The position numbers and the translations under genes were made by a program. Below, one piece after another: positions 21,658 to 32,289 of a stretch of 64,000 nucleotides of DNA. Within the stretch, counting starts at the first letter, position 1; the number at the start of each line of letters is the position of its first letter. The stretch is taken from positions 7,560,790 to 7,624,789 of the forward strand of contig JAKZAN010000002.1 of assembly GCA_023053545.1 (NCBI GenBank), in the 5' to 3' direction. The notes under the pieces are model-generated. The model saw only the letters and a list, made by a program, of their open reading frames with translations. It was not told where the DNA came from and did not search any database. The DNA comes from Lepidurus packardi. Lineage: Eukaryota; Arthropoda; Branchiopoda; Notostraca; Triopsidae.

Positions 21658-23097
21658 TTAGTATTGCGAATTGATTGCTTTGTAATAAGATGGAGAGATA
21701 TACTGATGGTCAGAGTAGGGAGTCGGAGTCGGTTTTTGCCAGTTGAGGTAAGGGAAATAGGGCAAATATGACGCTAGGGGTACTTGACTGGCGGAATCGG
21801 ACGAGAATTGGCTCTTGGGCAGCATATGATCAGGATGAATGGACGGCTCTATTTGTAGATTTTGTGGTAATTCGGCCCTAATCTCAGCCATAGCTTGTTC
21901 CACCAATTCGATTTCTTGCCAGGTCGGCAAATCATTCTGAGCTTGGATTTGGTGATTCATCGGAAGAGGATAACTTGGGGTAGTGTACGTAAGAACGTGC
22001 GCCAAATGAGGGGGAAGGGTTACAGGACTTTCGCCAGTTAAAGTCGTAATTAGCTGGTCGATTTGATTCAGCTGAGGTGATATAGTAGATGATTCTGGCG
22101 ATTCTAATTGCTTAGGGTAGGCTGATTTCGAATGTTCTTGATGGTTTCCATATGAGTAAAATTTGTCGTAAGCACTGTCATCAAAGGCGTATGGATTAAG
22201 CGATTCTGGTGATTCTAGGAGTTTTAGATGTGTTGAAACGCAATCTTCTTGATGATTCAAGTATGGGTAATGATTATCTGATAAGTTTGGGTCAAAGTGG
22301 GGAGAATCAGTAAATGACGTTTCCGATTCTAATGATTCCAAGGGGTTTGGATAAGATGTTTCGGAAAGTTTTTCGATGCTAAGAAACGACTGTTGGTTTT
22401 CGACTGCGATTTGATCGAATTTGGGCGAAGGAGCAAACGATTCTGATGACCTCAAGGATCCGGACTGATCAGGTTCGGATTCCGTCTGAGTTTTCGATTG
22501 GTCTACGTAAGTTGCAATGACTTGACTGATTTGAGGTGCTTTTGAAGACTCTGTGGTCGATTCTAGTGATTCTAATGGGACAGATTTAGACGTCTTAGAT
22601 GATTTTGAACCTGGAGCATTATTTTTGTATGCGTGAATGCGTATCACGTTCTCGGTAAGGTTACCCGAAGTACCACCTCCACTTCTTCCAATTCGCATCA
22701 AGTCTAAAACTTCACGAGCACGGCGCACCACTCGGGGTAGTGGCCTGAGCTGGCTGGTTTCAGCCCGAGGATCAAAGGTCGGTGCATTGTATTTTCTGTT
22801 GATTAGAACCACGCCGTCGGGGCGAGGGTCGTGTCTTGGATAATAGTAAAGTACCGGAAAGTCATATATTGGTTGTAAGTATTGAAGCACTGGATTTCGG
22901 TTAAAATCGTTTATCTGAGAGTAATGGTTCACGATTCTTGGGGCTGCAGACTTCTCCCAGTTTGATTCGGAAAGAAAATTCCCTTCAATCAAACCTAAAC
23001 TCGCCAAACCTGTAATTAAAAAAAATAAAGTGAACACCGGATTAATTGTGTTTTTCTTTTCTTTTTTTTTACCGTAAATGGTTACGAGGAACCTCAT
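21658..23097 (-). CDS. secreted Ser/Glu/Pro-rich repeat protein of unknown function
   Basis: The open frame is continuous over 479 codons, but a 63-nt intron (23072-23010, GTAAAA to TTACAG) fits the pattern of the region. Removing it gives exons 23097-23073 and 23009-21658 and a 458-residue protein with signal peptide MRFLVTIYGLASLGLIEG. The body is hydrophilic and rich in Ser, Glu, Pro, Tyr and Asn, with recurring LESLES/LESPES blocks. Segments built as Y-x-Y-x-NHQE, a spacer and LESPES recur at about 45-residue intervals in the middle of the protein. No cysteine-rich module or known domain is seen. It has its own TATA/GCATT promoter and faces the secreted gene at 19292. It may be cuticle, silk or adhesive material; composition alone cannot tell. 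Confidence 0.82.
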   Translation of the reverse strand: MRFLVTIYGKKKEKKNTINPVFTLFFLITGLASLGLIEGNFLSESNWEKSAAPRIVNHYSQINDFNRNPVLQYLQPIYDFPVLYYYPRHDPRPDGVVLINRKYNAPTFDPRAETSQLRPLPRVVRRAREVLDLMRIGRSGGGTSGNLTENVIRIHAYKNNAPGSKSSKTSKSVPLESLESTTESSKAPQISQVIATYVDQSKTQTESEPDQSGSLRSSESFAPSPKFDQIAVENQQSFLSIEKLSETSYPNPLESLESETSFTDSPHFDPNLSDNHYPYLNHQEDCVSTHLKLLESPESLNPYAFDDSAYDKFYSYGNHQEHSKSAYPKQLESPESSTISPQLNQIDQLITTLTGESPVTLPPHLAHVLTYTTPSYPLPMNHQIQAQNDLPTWQEIELVEQAMAEIRAELPQNLQIEPSIHPDHMLPKSQFSSDSASQVPLASYLPYFPYLNWQKPTPTPYSDHQYISPSYYKAINSQY

Positions 23098-23132
23098 TTT
23101 ATCGATGGTATTGGCACCGGTGTCGGAACTTG

Positions 23133-23169
23133 AATGCTTCGAGTGTGGTTTGGGCTCCGTGCTTTTATA
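23133..23169 (-). promoter_or_regulatory. core promoter of the Ser/Glu/Pro-rich protein gene
   Basis: TATAAAAG begins at 23169 and an initiator GCATT has its A at 23135, 34 nt downstream. The start codon follows 38 nt later. Confidence 0.75.
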
Positions 23170-23757
23170 ATTAAAAGGATTGCGGAAGAGCGTTTGACCT
23201 CTTTTAACGGATCATTGTTTAGTGGCGAAGAAATCGTCGGGAAAATTACGTTTCAGCTATTGGCGCTTCTTTTTTGGTAATTGTATAAATGGGCCAGGGA
23301 AGTTGGAGATACAGGTTTAATAAAGAAGAGTAAAAAAATAAGACAAAAAGGGTGGAAAGCTTATCAGAGCAGTAAATTTAATCAGGACGAGACGCGATAC
23401 AGACTTCCGAATCTAAAGAATCCAGCGATCCATGAACTTGGTCGCGCTTTGATATTTCCCCCATTCATTCTTCTTAAATGCGGAACTTTAGCGTGCTTTA
23501 TGCCTCAACCAAGTGTTTTCGGGAGTGAAACTTTCTAGCAGCATATATAGAAGAATATATTGAATAGAAGTATGTACAGAATAGTAGTACATATAGAAGG
23601 AAAACTTTGAAGCTGTGATAAATTTGAGTTAAATCGGACCCGATTTCTTTTATTACAGTCGATTCATAGAATTTTATAAAGCACTAATTAACTTAAATTA
23701 GTTTTTTATTTCTTACATACATGTTGTAGATATTTAAAAATAAATTAAAAGGCATAT
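23170..23757. other. spacer upstream of the Ser/Glu/Pro gene and downstream of CUB gene A
   Basis: AT-rich. An open frame at 23281-23538 shows no recognisable protein. Short tandem-like repeats of atagaagnatat lie near 23545-23605. Nothing else is seen. Confidence 0.5.
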
Positions 23758-26185
23758 TTATGAGCAAGGTAATTGGGAAAAATTTAAACAGAAGCCCATG
23801 TTGCCTGTATCGGCGCCTAAGGCATCATCGGCCGCTGATTCTCCACCGTTAGTGAAGTAATGGAGCGTGAAGGGTTTTATAGCGCCTTCAATAAAAATTG
23901 TAGTTACAAAATTTGTTACATTTTCTGCTACGTTTTATTGAATGTAAAATAGTACTTGTAACCGGGACGGAAGGACCCTCGTGACCACCCTGCGTGAAAC
24001 TTGGCGTCAATAACTCGCTGAGACTAACAGTACCCAGGGCTGATCCACAGAATCGGTCTTGAAAATCGCCATTATCCGTCGTGCCACGGGGAATCATCAA
24101 ATAATCCGTTTTGCACAGTGACTCGTGAACTGCTAAGCGTTGCTGTTGAGGGCCATTGACTACGTTCAAATTGAGCGTGAACGAGCTGCTCGCCCATCCT
24201 ACAGACTTTTTGTCGTCGCAGACTTGGTATTTGACTTTGCAGTAACTCTGGGGAATTGTGAAAGCAGCAATTAAGTGTTTAGATCTTTCGTAGAGCTCAA
24301 CCTTTAAGAAGATCAGGAAATAAGATCAAAACTTGATGAAAGAAGATGGAATTACAAAAGTTATAATGAAGGAAGATAAAAATGGTTGATAGACATGAGG
24401 AAGGAAAATGGAATGCGAAATCCGGTACAATTGAGTTATTTTTTTGCAGAAATTAGTTTTTCGAAATAAAATTTGTTTAGGGTTAGTATAATGTTGCGGA
24501 TTTACGTATTCACTCCGGATGCATATCGTGTAATCCTGATGAGCTAATTGTCGGACGACGACTCCTGGTTGAGATAGGTCTTGAAAATCGAAATTAAAGC
24601 TTTGAATTGTGCCAGTCACGCCGGTGAAGTATTGCAGACAGGATTCTCCAGCTGATCGTTTTTTTAAAAAGAAAATTGTGTTCTCTTCAGAAGTAGTACT
24701 TACATTTAAAAGAAGAAAATTGTTTTACCTGCAGAAGATGAATTGCAGCGAATTTGGGAGATGCGAATATCCCAAGTTCGAACAATGGGCGCTCGACTGC
24801 TGGGGTTACTCAACCGGAAAGTTATCGTCCAATCCGAATTTGGGGTACGATGCAGATATACTGAAAAAACGAAATATTGTAGGTCAAACAGTACGAAAAA
24901 AATTCTTAAATAGCGAGCTATTTTTTTAGTTAATCTATACTTTTTCCTTTTAGGATAAAGCATGGGGAATACCAGTGAGTTGTAGTTCTTATATAGCGAT
25001 GAATTAACGTATGTTAGATAGTAAGGTGAGAAATAAATTAAGGGAATAAAGCTTAATAAAGCATCGGTGTTGTTCGAGGTAAAAATCCATTTATAAAGCG
25101 TCCCAAATTTGTGTACCAAAGTGAAGGATCGCTAACCCGCAGTATTGCTACGGAGAGGTTTCTAGTTTCAATAGACACCCTCTTCGTTACGCTTGGGCGT
25201 TTCCCCTGATAAGCTGGAGTCATGCTACTTAGTTCGGCCAGAGGTTTAAAGTTACGTTCGGTACCCTATTTTCGACCGTTAAAGTAATCATCAGACAGGC
25301 CGGAGTAACGCCAATAGTCCGGGCAAGGTTTTCGATTTCACGCGGTGAACATTTTCTTTGGGACGCCCATAGGTGGATTTTGTTTCGATTATTTACTGTG
25401 TTGGCCTGCGTTTTCACCACAAATGATGGGCACTGGGTTGGCTGCTCCGGATACGGTAAACTGATCTTGTTCACAGACACCTGAGACCGCATCGGGTTGC
25501 GCTATTGAGAACGCGTTGATATCGAGTCTAAAAATAGACTTTTATTGCTTTTGTCTGTCTGAAATTGGTTTTAAGCCAATTTAGCTTAGTTGGCTTAAAG
25601 AGGAGCTCGAATTGTACCTTAATTGACAAATATCGGGCGACATTTTCTGTACTCGTAAACTGCACGTACCCGGCATGGCATAGCCGGGTGAGCCAGGGCT
25701 CCGAAAGTACGTATTATTCTGCTGAGTTGTTGCTCCAGCGTCACATTGATTAAACATCACTTTCCATACCAAAAGAAGAATAAATTTTTTAAAAATGAAA
25801 TGGATAATTCTGATTACTTAGGCAACACACGCCAAATCCGGCTGCACAGCTGCTAACTTTGGTCCCGCCTACATTCCCACATTCGGAGGCTGTCATACAA
25901 ATTCCCTTATGCCAGGCCGTAATATTACACACTTCATTTGTAAACCGGATTATGGTAAACAATGGAAATTTCACTTGAAAAAAAAAGTTCATAAAATCAA
26001 AGAAAAGGTGAATGGAAATAAAATTTACAAATTTTGTCGTTGCGATGTGTTTGATTCAGGTATCCAAGAGCTGAGGAATCCGTCGTGTTTTCTATCAAGG
26101 CGTGGGTTGAGTTCAAGTTCCATAAAGTAAGCAGAATCACTAAAGTCACTGTTGCGAAAGACCTACAAAATCGGGGAGAGAACAT
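23758..26185 (-). CDS. secreted clip-like/two-CUB protein A
   Basis: Eight exons (26185-26029, 25973-25818, 25759-25618, 25527-25397, 24860-24729, 24651-24506, 24247-23956, 23885-23758) encode 427 residues. Exon 1 gives a signal peptide. Exon 2 gives a six-cysteine module C-x9-C-x5-C-x10-C-x6-CC ending AAGFGVCC. Exons 3-5 form CUB1 (NNTYFRSPG, SPDICQLR, PIICGENAGQH, WDIRISQIRC), and exons 6-8 form CUB2 (SCLQYFTG, QDYTICIR, DYLMIPRG, DRFCG, KPFTLHYFTNGG). Intron phases are 1-1-2-1-1-0-1. CUB domains are extracellular interaction modules; no protease domain follows, so it probably acts as a binding protein. This is the most diverged long member of the array, with TTDNGDFQDRFCG where the others have a longer ITTDRFCG loop. 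The intron between exons 4 and 5 is unusually long (536 bp). Confidence 0.9.
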
Positions 26186-26227
26186 TGTTCGCTTGTGTAT
26201 ATGCGCAGCACGCCAAGGCAAAGCGTG

Positions 26228-26264
26228 ACTGAGACAAATATTGAACTTGTAGTTTAGCTTTATA
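26228..26264 (-). promoter_or_regulatory. core promoter of CUB gene A
   Basis: TATAAAG starts at 26264 and TCAGT has its A at 26230, 34 nt downstream. Confidence 0.8.
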
Positions 26265-27352
26265 GAACTTTTTGTTGTCTTGGTGTACTTGTCGGGAGTG
26301 GTAACAAGGGAGGGGGCAAATTGGGAACTACCTTAAGCTCCAGAAGAGTTACTCAATAGAATTTGCTATATCTCTGAAATAACGGGGCTTGTGACGCTCT
26401 TTTTCCTGGTCTCAGCACTCCTAGCTGAAAAGATGATTGAGCTTTCACGTTTTTGTTTATATACGCACTATATTTATATAGATTTATTTATTGTCAGGGA
26501 AAGAACAAACGTAGAACCAATTTGGTCTTTTTGGAAATCACGATTTCCCATGGAGTAATTCTTGTTTTTTAAGAAGTTCAATAATGTAGGACTCGTAAAA
26601 GACAATCATGGCAATGGGTAACCTTATTTCCCGAGGGGATTTTTAATAGAATTTCTTGGTGTTGTTTTTTCTTTTGTTTTCTTGCAGGGGAATTTTCCAA
26701 TCAAAATGTATATGATAGCGAATCCTGGTCTTGGAAGGAGGAAAAAACGAAAAGGTTTTGTTTTTAATAGTGGGCTCCATTTGGTCTTTTTTGTTTTATC
26801 TGCAAAAAGATCTGGGGCGCGCGTGGCGATAAAAGGGGCTCATGAGCTTTTTAGAGCGCTTCCTTGACCGCAAAACTGCAATTTGGCTACTTTTTATTCG
26901 CGGAATGTAGATTTTTATAGTAATACGGCGTGACCTGCGTTAGAGTATGGAAGGGAATTCGTGGAGATAAGCGGCTTATAACGTTTGAATAGAGAAACTT
27001 TTCCCTTTGTGCGAAAAATGATTTACATTCATGCGGCAGGATAATAAAAAAAATATTAAAAACTGCAGGTAAATTAAAGCCTCTTTTTAGACAAAGAACG
27101 GAGAGAAAGAAAACTTGTGTAGGAAGGAGTTAAACGAATTTTGGGTAAAGGAAGGTTAATTAAGATGTTTCAATGAATAAAAGATGTTTTGGGCACTGTA
27201 AACAACTCGCGTGTAAAACAAAAAATTAATTACAGATGCCGACAGAGATCTGGGTGTGGTCCATGACCAAAGTATTTTGGACGAGACTGGATTGAAAAGG
27301 ATTAAAACTTTGTAACGTTTGCTTTATTCGAAGTGTTCCATGATGTTAACTA

Positions 27353-27408
27353 CCATATAGTGGCTAAGCGATACAGAAAATCTCATGCATTGCGTAGCCA
27401 CTATATGG
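27353..27408. repeat. inverted repeat with 14-bp arms
   Basis: CCATATAGTGGCTA at 27353-27366 is matched exactly in reverse complement at 27395-27408, with a 28-nt loop. It could be a small hairpin or the remains of a miniature element. Confidence 0.8.
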
Positions 27409-28146
27409 CTGTTAGCAAAAAAGTTAGAGAAGTAAAGGTTAGATGGATTTGGGGAAATTTGGGATTTTATTCCTATTTCAACCATTGAAAGATTTCTCTG
27501 CTACTTTGCATGTATTGTCCCCAAAATTCATGACAATTCACTCACATGTCGAATCGAGCTGAATCGGGGGGAGCAGCATGGTTTTTCCAAATTCGGTAAA
27601 AGCTGTAGAGCATATTTTAAATATAGTGCCGACTCATCTGAAGAGCCATCTCTCAGTCACTCACCCAATAGAAGACCAGATAGTGAGGAACTATCACTAG
27701 CTAGCAGTCGTCAGAATCCTGAACCGCCGATCCTAATAACCCTAAGCCTACATTTTTTGATTCCCAATCTCGGAAGTCCTTATTCGCACCGTCTACCAAC
27801 ATGTCCTCCCCGGCATCTCTACGCTTCAAGTCCCTATCCTCTAGCCCCCACTGTTCACCCACACTGTTATACAAGTACTTGTAGAGCTGGTAGTCAGAAG
27901 ATAATACAGAATTTTAACTGACTATCACAATAGCATTCGAAGTGTGAAACTACGATTCTGTTTAGTTCAGATTTGTATGTATTTGGAATAAGAAGTTAAC
28001 AGTAACAAGTGGGTTAAACGGGGTTAAATAGCAACATTGTAATTGGTTGTCGGCAAACTGAAAGGAAAAGACTGGTTCTTTGTATGGTTTTTTGATTTCT
28101 ATCATCAAAAAACCATCCAAAGCTCCGAGTTTTCTTTTACTACAAG

Positions 28147-28199
28147 CTCTGCTCGATTCACTTGCCTAATTTAGAATTATACAAGTGAATCGAGCAGAG
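28147..28199. repeat. inverted repeat with 18-bp perfect arms
   Basis: CTCTGCTCGATTCACTTG (28147-28164) and its exact reverse complement (28182-28199) are separated by a 17-nt AT-rich loop. The structure lies 187 bp downstream of the stop codon of CUB gene B and would form a strong hairpin in either strand. Confidence 0.9.
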
Positions 28200-28385
28200 T
28201 TTGGAGCTCAGAGTGCTGGATCATAATGTTCGGGGTAACACACAGATAAGCTAGTTTTAAGAAATAGCTGTTTAAAATAAAACTGTAGTTTGTGTCACTG
28301 TATTTATAACTCACAGAGCATCTGGGAGTTACAAACACGGTGACTCTTTCGCCACCATGGTTTGAGAAACGGCTGCATTGCTTTA

Positions 28386-30133
28386 TTATACCACGCTGCA
28401 AGAGTTTGCGATCTGGGTGATCTTCATGTTCCAGAAGATTTCAGTAGTGGCATTGCCACCGGTTGGTGTGATCGTGATGGGAATAGCATTGTTTTGACCA
28501 AATTCCACAGCAGCTGAATGAACATGACTAGTTATTTATTTTCCAATTTTTTCACATTGTTTATATTACCGTATGTATTGGACAGAGCCCCGCAAGTTAT
28601 GTAGTTTGGAGTTGCTCCGCCGTTAATAATTACGTTCGGGATAGTAAGTTGATCAGTAGTAGTTGAACAATTTTTTGCCGATGTGTCGGTTAAGACGACG
28701 TTGTTGTAGTCGATCCTGCGATATTTCGTTTAAATAAAAAAAGTTATATAATATTGTGCTCAAATCCATTTAAGGAAATATTGAGATCGGAAAGTGGATT
28801 CAAGTACCGTACTAAAAGGAAAGTTGGTTAATGGGATTATGTTTCCTTATACTGTGTATATTGGAAGCATGAAACAGTGGAAATCGTTTAAAGCGAAACC
28901 GGGGGACCGAAAATATTGTTTCATGTTAAAAGAATTTCGTGCTAAAAAATATATGAAAAAAACTCACCGATGTTTTTGGTGTCGTGGTATCAAAGTTGAT
29001 ATTTAAGTTTATACTCGTACATTGACAGTATATACATTTTAAAGCATTTTAATAGGCTAAATAGAAATGAAATGTTTTGACTGCCCACAGACTGTAGGGG
29101 CGAGGAAGACAAAATTTTTAACTTAAGTCAGGGATGTTGCTAAGGCTCTATCAACCCCTTCGCATTGGCTGAACGCTTAAGAGAGAGGCGGTTGGTAAGA
29201 AGACAAAAGTATTTTGTCGCAACAAAACTAGTTTGTCGTTCGACGCAAATTTTTTCGTGTTAAGCAACCTTCGTTTCATGTTAAAAGAAAACAAATGTAT
29301 GAAATTACATAGTATTTTGTCCGGACCAGAATATTATTTTGTGTTTACCGATTTTTCATGTTAAAACCTTTTCGGGTTAAGCAATTTACAATGTAATATG
29401 TGTAATAGATGACTGTATACCTGGCCAGACAAACGTCAGATGAAGCTCTTTGGATCGTGAAGCTACAAGCGGTTTGAGTCCCATAGTTTGAAGGATAGTT
29501 TTGGTTCATGAAATAAGACGTCAGGCTGCTACTAGACTGGCCGCAAGAGTTGAAGACAGCTACGTAAAATAAAAAAAAAAACTGACTCAATTGGATCATT
29601 GCGACTTTTTTAAAGGATTAAAAGATAAGGCAGGAAGAGAAAAAAATTTTACCGACGCAGCAAACGCCGACGGAACTACTGGGGTTGCCAGAATTGCAAG
29701 TCGTGGTACTCACTGTTCCAGTACGGCAAGAGCTAGAGCAGGTACCGGCCACCGTCACTGATTGGAACGTAGTAGTACAAGTACCGGAAGGGGGTGAAGG
29801 CGTAACAAGAACTGTTACCGTACTTGGAGCTGGGGTGGGCGGAGTGGGGAACACTGGGGCTGGGGTATTCGCTGGAGCTATAATAATAGGTCTCATGGTG
29901 TTGGTCGGTTTTTGTCCAAGAAAGGGAAAGAAAAAAACTAAAAGTACCGAGAAAAATTGGTTAAGTTTGTTTAAGATTTTGTTTTTAGCATTTGAATTGA
30001 GCTTACATTTAGGTTGGGCTTCTTCATTGTACGCGTACAAGGTATCGGAAGTGAACTGAGTGAAGTTGTTCTTTGCCCAGACAATTTGAAGGGTGAGAAC
30101 AACCAAGAGAAATTTTCTGAAGAACAGCGCCAT
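28386..30133 (-). CDS. secreted Pro/Thr-linker, cysteine-module, single-CUB protein B (short form)
   Basis: Five exons (30133-30007, 29877-29653, 29559-29421, 28715-28570, 28513-28386) encode 254 residues. The order is a signal peptide (MALFFRKFLLVVLTLQIVWA), a Pro/Thr/Val linker, a six-cysteine module (GTCSSSC...SSVGVCC), then a single CUB (CGQSSSSLTSYFMNQNYP, DVCLAR, ITCGALSNTY, WNMKITQI) and a short tail after NSC. Intron phases 1-1-2-1 equal the first four of the long genes, so the protein corresponds to their exons 1-5 with a stop in exon 5. The start of exon 2 is the least sure junction; TATAG at 29880-29878 was taken as acceptor. AATAAA overlaps the stop codon (28387-28382). Confidence 0.86.
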
Positions 30134-30206
30134 TTTGTGGATTATTTTGACTAATATTTCTTTTGCGTGACAGATTGTGCAATTTGCTAAGGTAGAGCCA
30201 TTCTAC

Positions 30207-30242
30207 ACTGACCTGGCGAATAGAGAAGGCTGTCTTTTTATA
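30207..30242 (-). promoter_or_regulatory. core promoter of CUB gene B
   Basis: TATAAAAAG starts at 30242 and TCAGT has its A at 30209, 33 nt downstream. The first coding ATG is 76 nt further. Confidence 0.8.
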
Positions 30243-30989
30243 CCCAGTTTTCCGCAGCTAAATTTGGGATTCAACTTGCATGTCTGGCATTCGCGAAAAG
30301 ATCTTTGAACTTTTAGAGGTCGTTCGACTCTCTTGTAAAAGAAATCACGAAATATTTACATGTTACGATTCACATAGACTTGTATTTTATGCTTACAAAG
30401 TACCATATAGTCTAAATGAATTTAAACAACATCATGAATGAACAAACAACATGAATGAACATCTGAAACGTCATAAACATCCAGTATTAAAAGCTGGGTT
30501 CTATGTCTGAAGTGACATTAGCTAACTGAAGTTAAAGGAAATCTCACGAAGTATTGGAGTGGATTTCTAATCGGAAGAAACATTTCTTTCAATTCGCAAA
30601 CAGTCAAAACAGAGTACGCATAACTAATTTTAATGCCCACATACCTTAGCTCGGTATAGGCGGTTAGCACCGGGATTTTCGGAGCGATTTTTTGAGAAAA
30701 CCAGTAAAGTTATTGAAAAAAGTCTTTAGTAGTGATCTCGAGCTTGCTAACAGGTAGTGCACAACCAACGCGCAATTTTTTTCAAGTAGTAGTTAACTAG
30801 CAATATGAAAATAAAATTTGCAACTATGAAAAATACGTGGCCTAAAATTCTGTAATTTGGTTGTGCACTAACTGCTAAGAAAATACAACTTTTTTGGAAT
30901 TGCTTTCAAATCTGACAAGCCGTTTTCGAGAATTTTCGAGAAATCTTGTTCCGAAAGTTCCGGGGCGCCGCGAGCGAAAACGTTTGAGA
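30243..30989. other. spacer upstream of CUB gene B
   Basis: AT-rich, with no gene recognised. If the decayed CUB copy at 30990-31354 ever had 3' exons they would lie here, but I could not identify them. Confidence 0.5.
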
Positions 30990-31354
30990 ACCGCTGAGCT
31001 AGCCCATGAGTTAGAACAAGTAGCTGTTACTGAAGTAGTTAAGTACCCGTACCAATACCAGACATGAACGAGGGATTGTCGACAATCGTCGTCGGAGCAA
31101 TATCAAGGGCAGGGGCCTGGGCTACACTACAATAATAGGTCTGTTGTTGTTGGGCATTCGCGTATCAAACAACGGAAAGAGATACAATAGAAACGTTGTG
31201 TATGAATGAAGTGTTGTGTATTCAACTGCATTATTATTATTATTATTATTATTGACCTGGGCGTCAAGGTAGGACTCGAAGTCTGAATAGATTATAGCTG
31301 GTTGGAATTACGACCGGCAATAACTTGGACAAAAACGGCACAGAGGAAAAGCAT
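30990..31354 (-). pseudogene. decayed short-form CUB gene (exon 1-2 relic) between B and C
   Basis: At 31354 a frame opens with a signal peptide (MLFLCAVFVQVIAGRNSNQL) and hits a stop at once, matching the position and style of exon 1 in genes B and C. Downstream (31000-31160) the sequence resembles their exon 2 and the intron before it. On the plus strand, gagttagaacaagtagctg parallels gagctagagcaggtaccgg of gene B, and caataataggtct parallels ataataataggtct. The cysteine codons and frame are lost and no CUB exons are recognisable. The similarity was judged by eye and needs alignment. Confidence 0.6.
31231..31253. repeat. TTA trinucleotide microsatellite
   Basis: About eight TTA units, located between the exon 1 and exon 2 remnants of the decayed CUB copy. 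Confidence 0.9.
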
Positions 31355-32289
31355 TGATCCAATCAATATGCCAGTTTTCTAGTCTGTTGTTTCTCAGTCT
31401 GTGGTTTGGACATTCGGAAGAAGATTATTCAAGGAACGTGCCGAATTTTTCCGAGTCTGTCGTTTTAACACCAAGGTTTGCGTACGTTAATTAGGGATTC
31501 ACTTCGAGTTTTTCCCTAGGTTTAATGCGTCGGAAACCTTGAACCCTTTAAGGTCAATACTTTTTCACGAGTTAAGAAAAACTTGTCGTGAATTCTAAAT
31601 TAATTATATGCGTTTTTAACTGCAAAAGTAATTAATTCGGACGGGAAATTTAGACAAAAATCTTGTTTGCCTTTGATTTCGTCACCCTTAAGTACAAATT
31701 ATCCACCCAGTCCTATGCACCATTAGTCAGAGACTTTCGGAAAACACTTACGTAGTGTCTAATCTTTTTAATTCTGTTTACAATACTAAAAACATTGAAG
31801 GCAATTAAGGTCTCAAGGTGAAGCATATTAAGCTTTTTCTATGGGATCACGACTCTTTAGTACATATCACTAATTTGGTATGTAGCAGCATGTTGGTGAT
31901 TGACCCTGCTTTGATAATGCGCTTTCTTTTAAGAATGGAAATATTACATATTTAAATTGAGAATTTGAGTATACATTATAAAAAACAGCAATTTAATCAG
32001 GATGAATTTGGGGGGTAAACAATGTCTGTATTGAAACCCTAATAACAAGAACAAACATTAATTTAAAAAACTTAACTGCTGTTGAAAAGAAAATTTTCTT
32101 TTCATTTAGCTAGCTTATGGAGCATATTCGTCCGTATTTTGGATGGTTTTTTGATGATATTAAGCAAATTGAAGATAATATTGAGATTTAACTGGCACGC
32201 CGTTGGAGGAAGGGTGGTTATCAAGAAATAGTTTCGACTCCCTACTCGGTAAGTGGATTTTGTATCATACGTCAGAACTTAAGTTCAGT
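31355..32289. other. spacer downstream of CUB gene C
   Basis: AT-rich with no gene found. GGATGGTTTTTTGATGAT (about 32142-32159) repeats, in opposite orientation, an 18-base sequence at about 28098-28115 downstream of gene B. Confidence 0.55.

Larger units (their letters stand above)
26265..28385. other. 2.1 kb spacer between CUB genes A and B
   Basis: No gene is seen. Notable structures are a 14-bp perfect inverted repeat CCATATAGTGGCTA (27353-27366 and 27395-27408), a palindromic stretch around 28082-28115 with TGGTTTTTTGAT/ATCAAAAAACCA arms, and an 18-bp perfect inverted repeat at 28147-28199. Open frames such as 26682-26867 have no coding features. Confidence 0.6.

Noticed and set aside
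28177..28401. 74-codon open frame after CUB gene B
   Set aside because: It runs through the hairpin and overlaps the last exon of B in another frame; it is a shadow frame.
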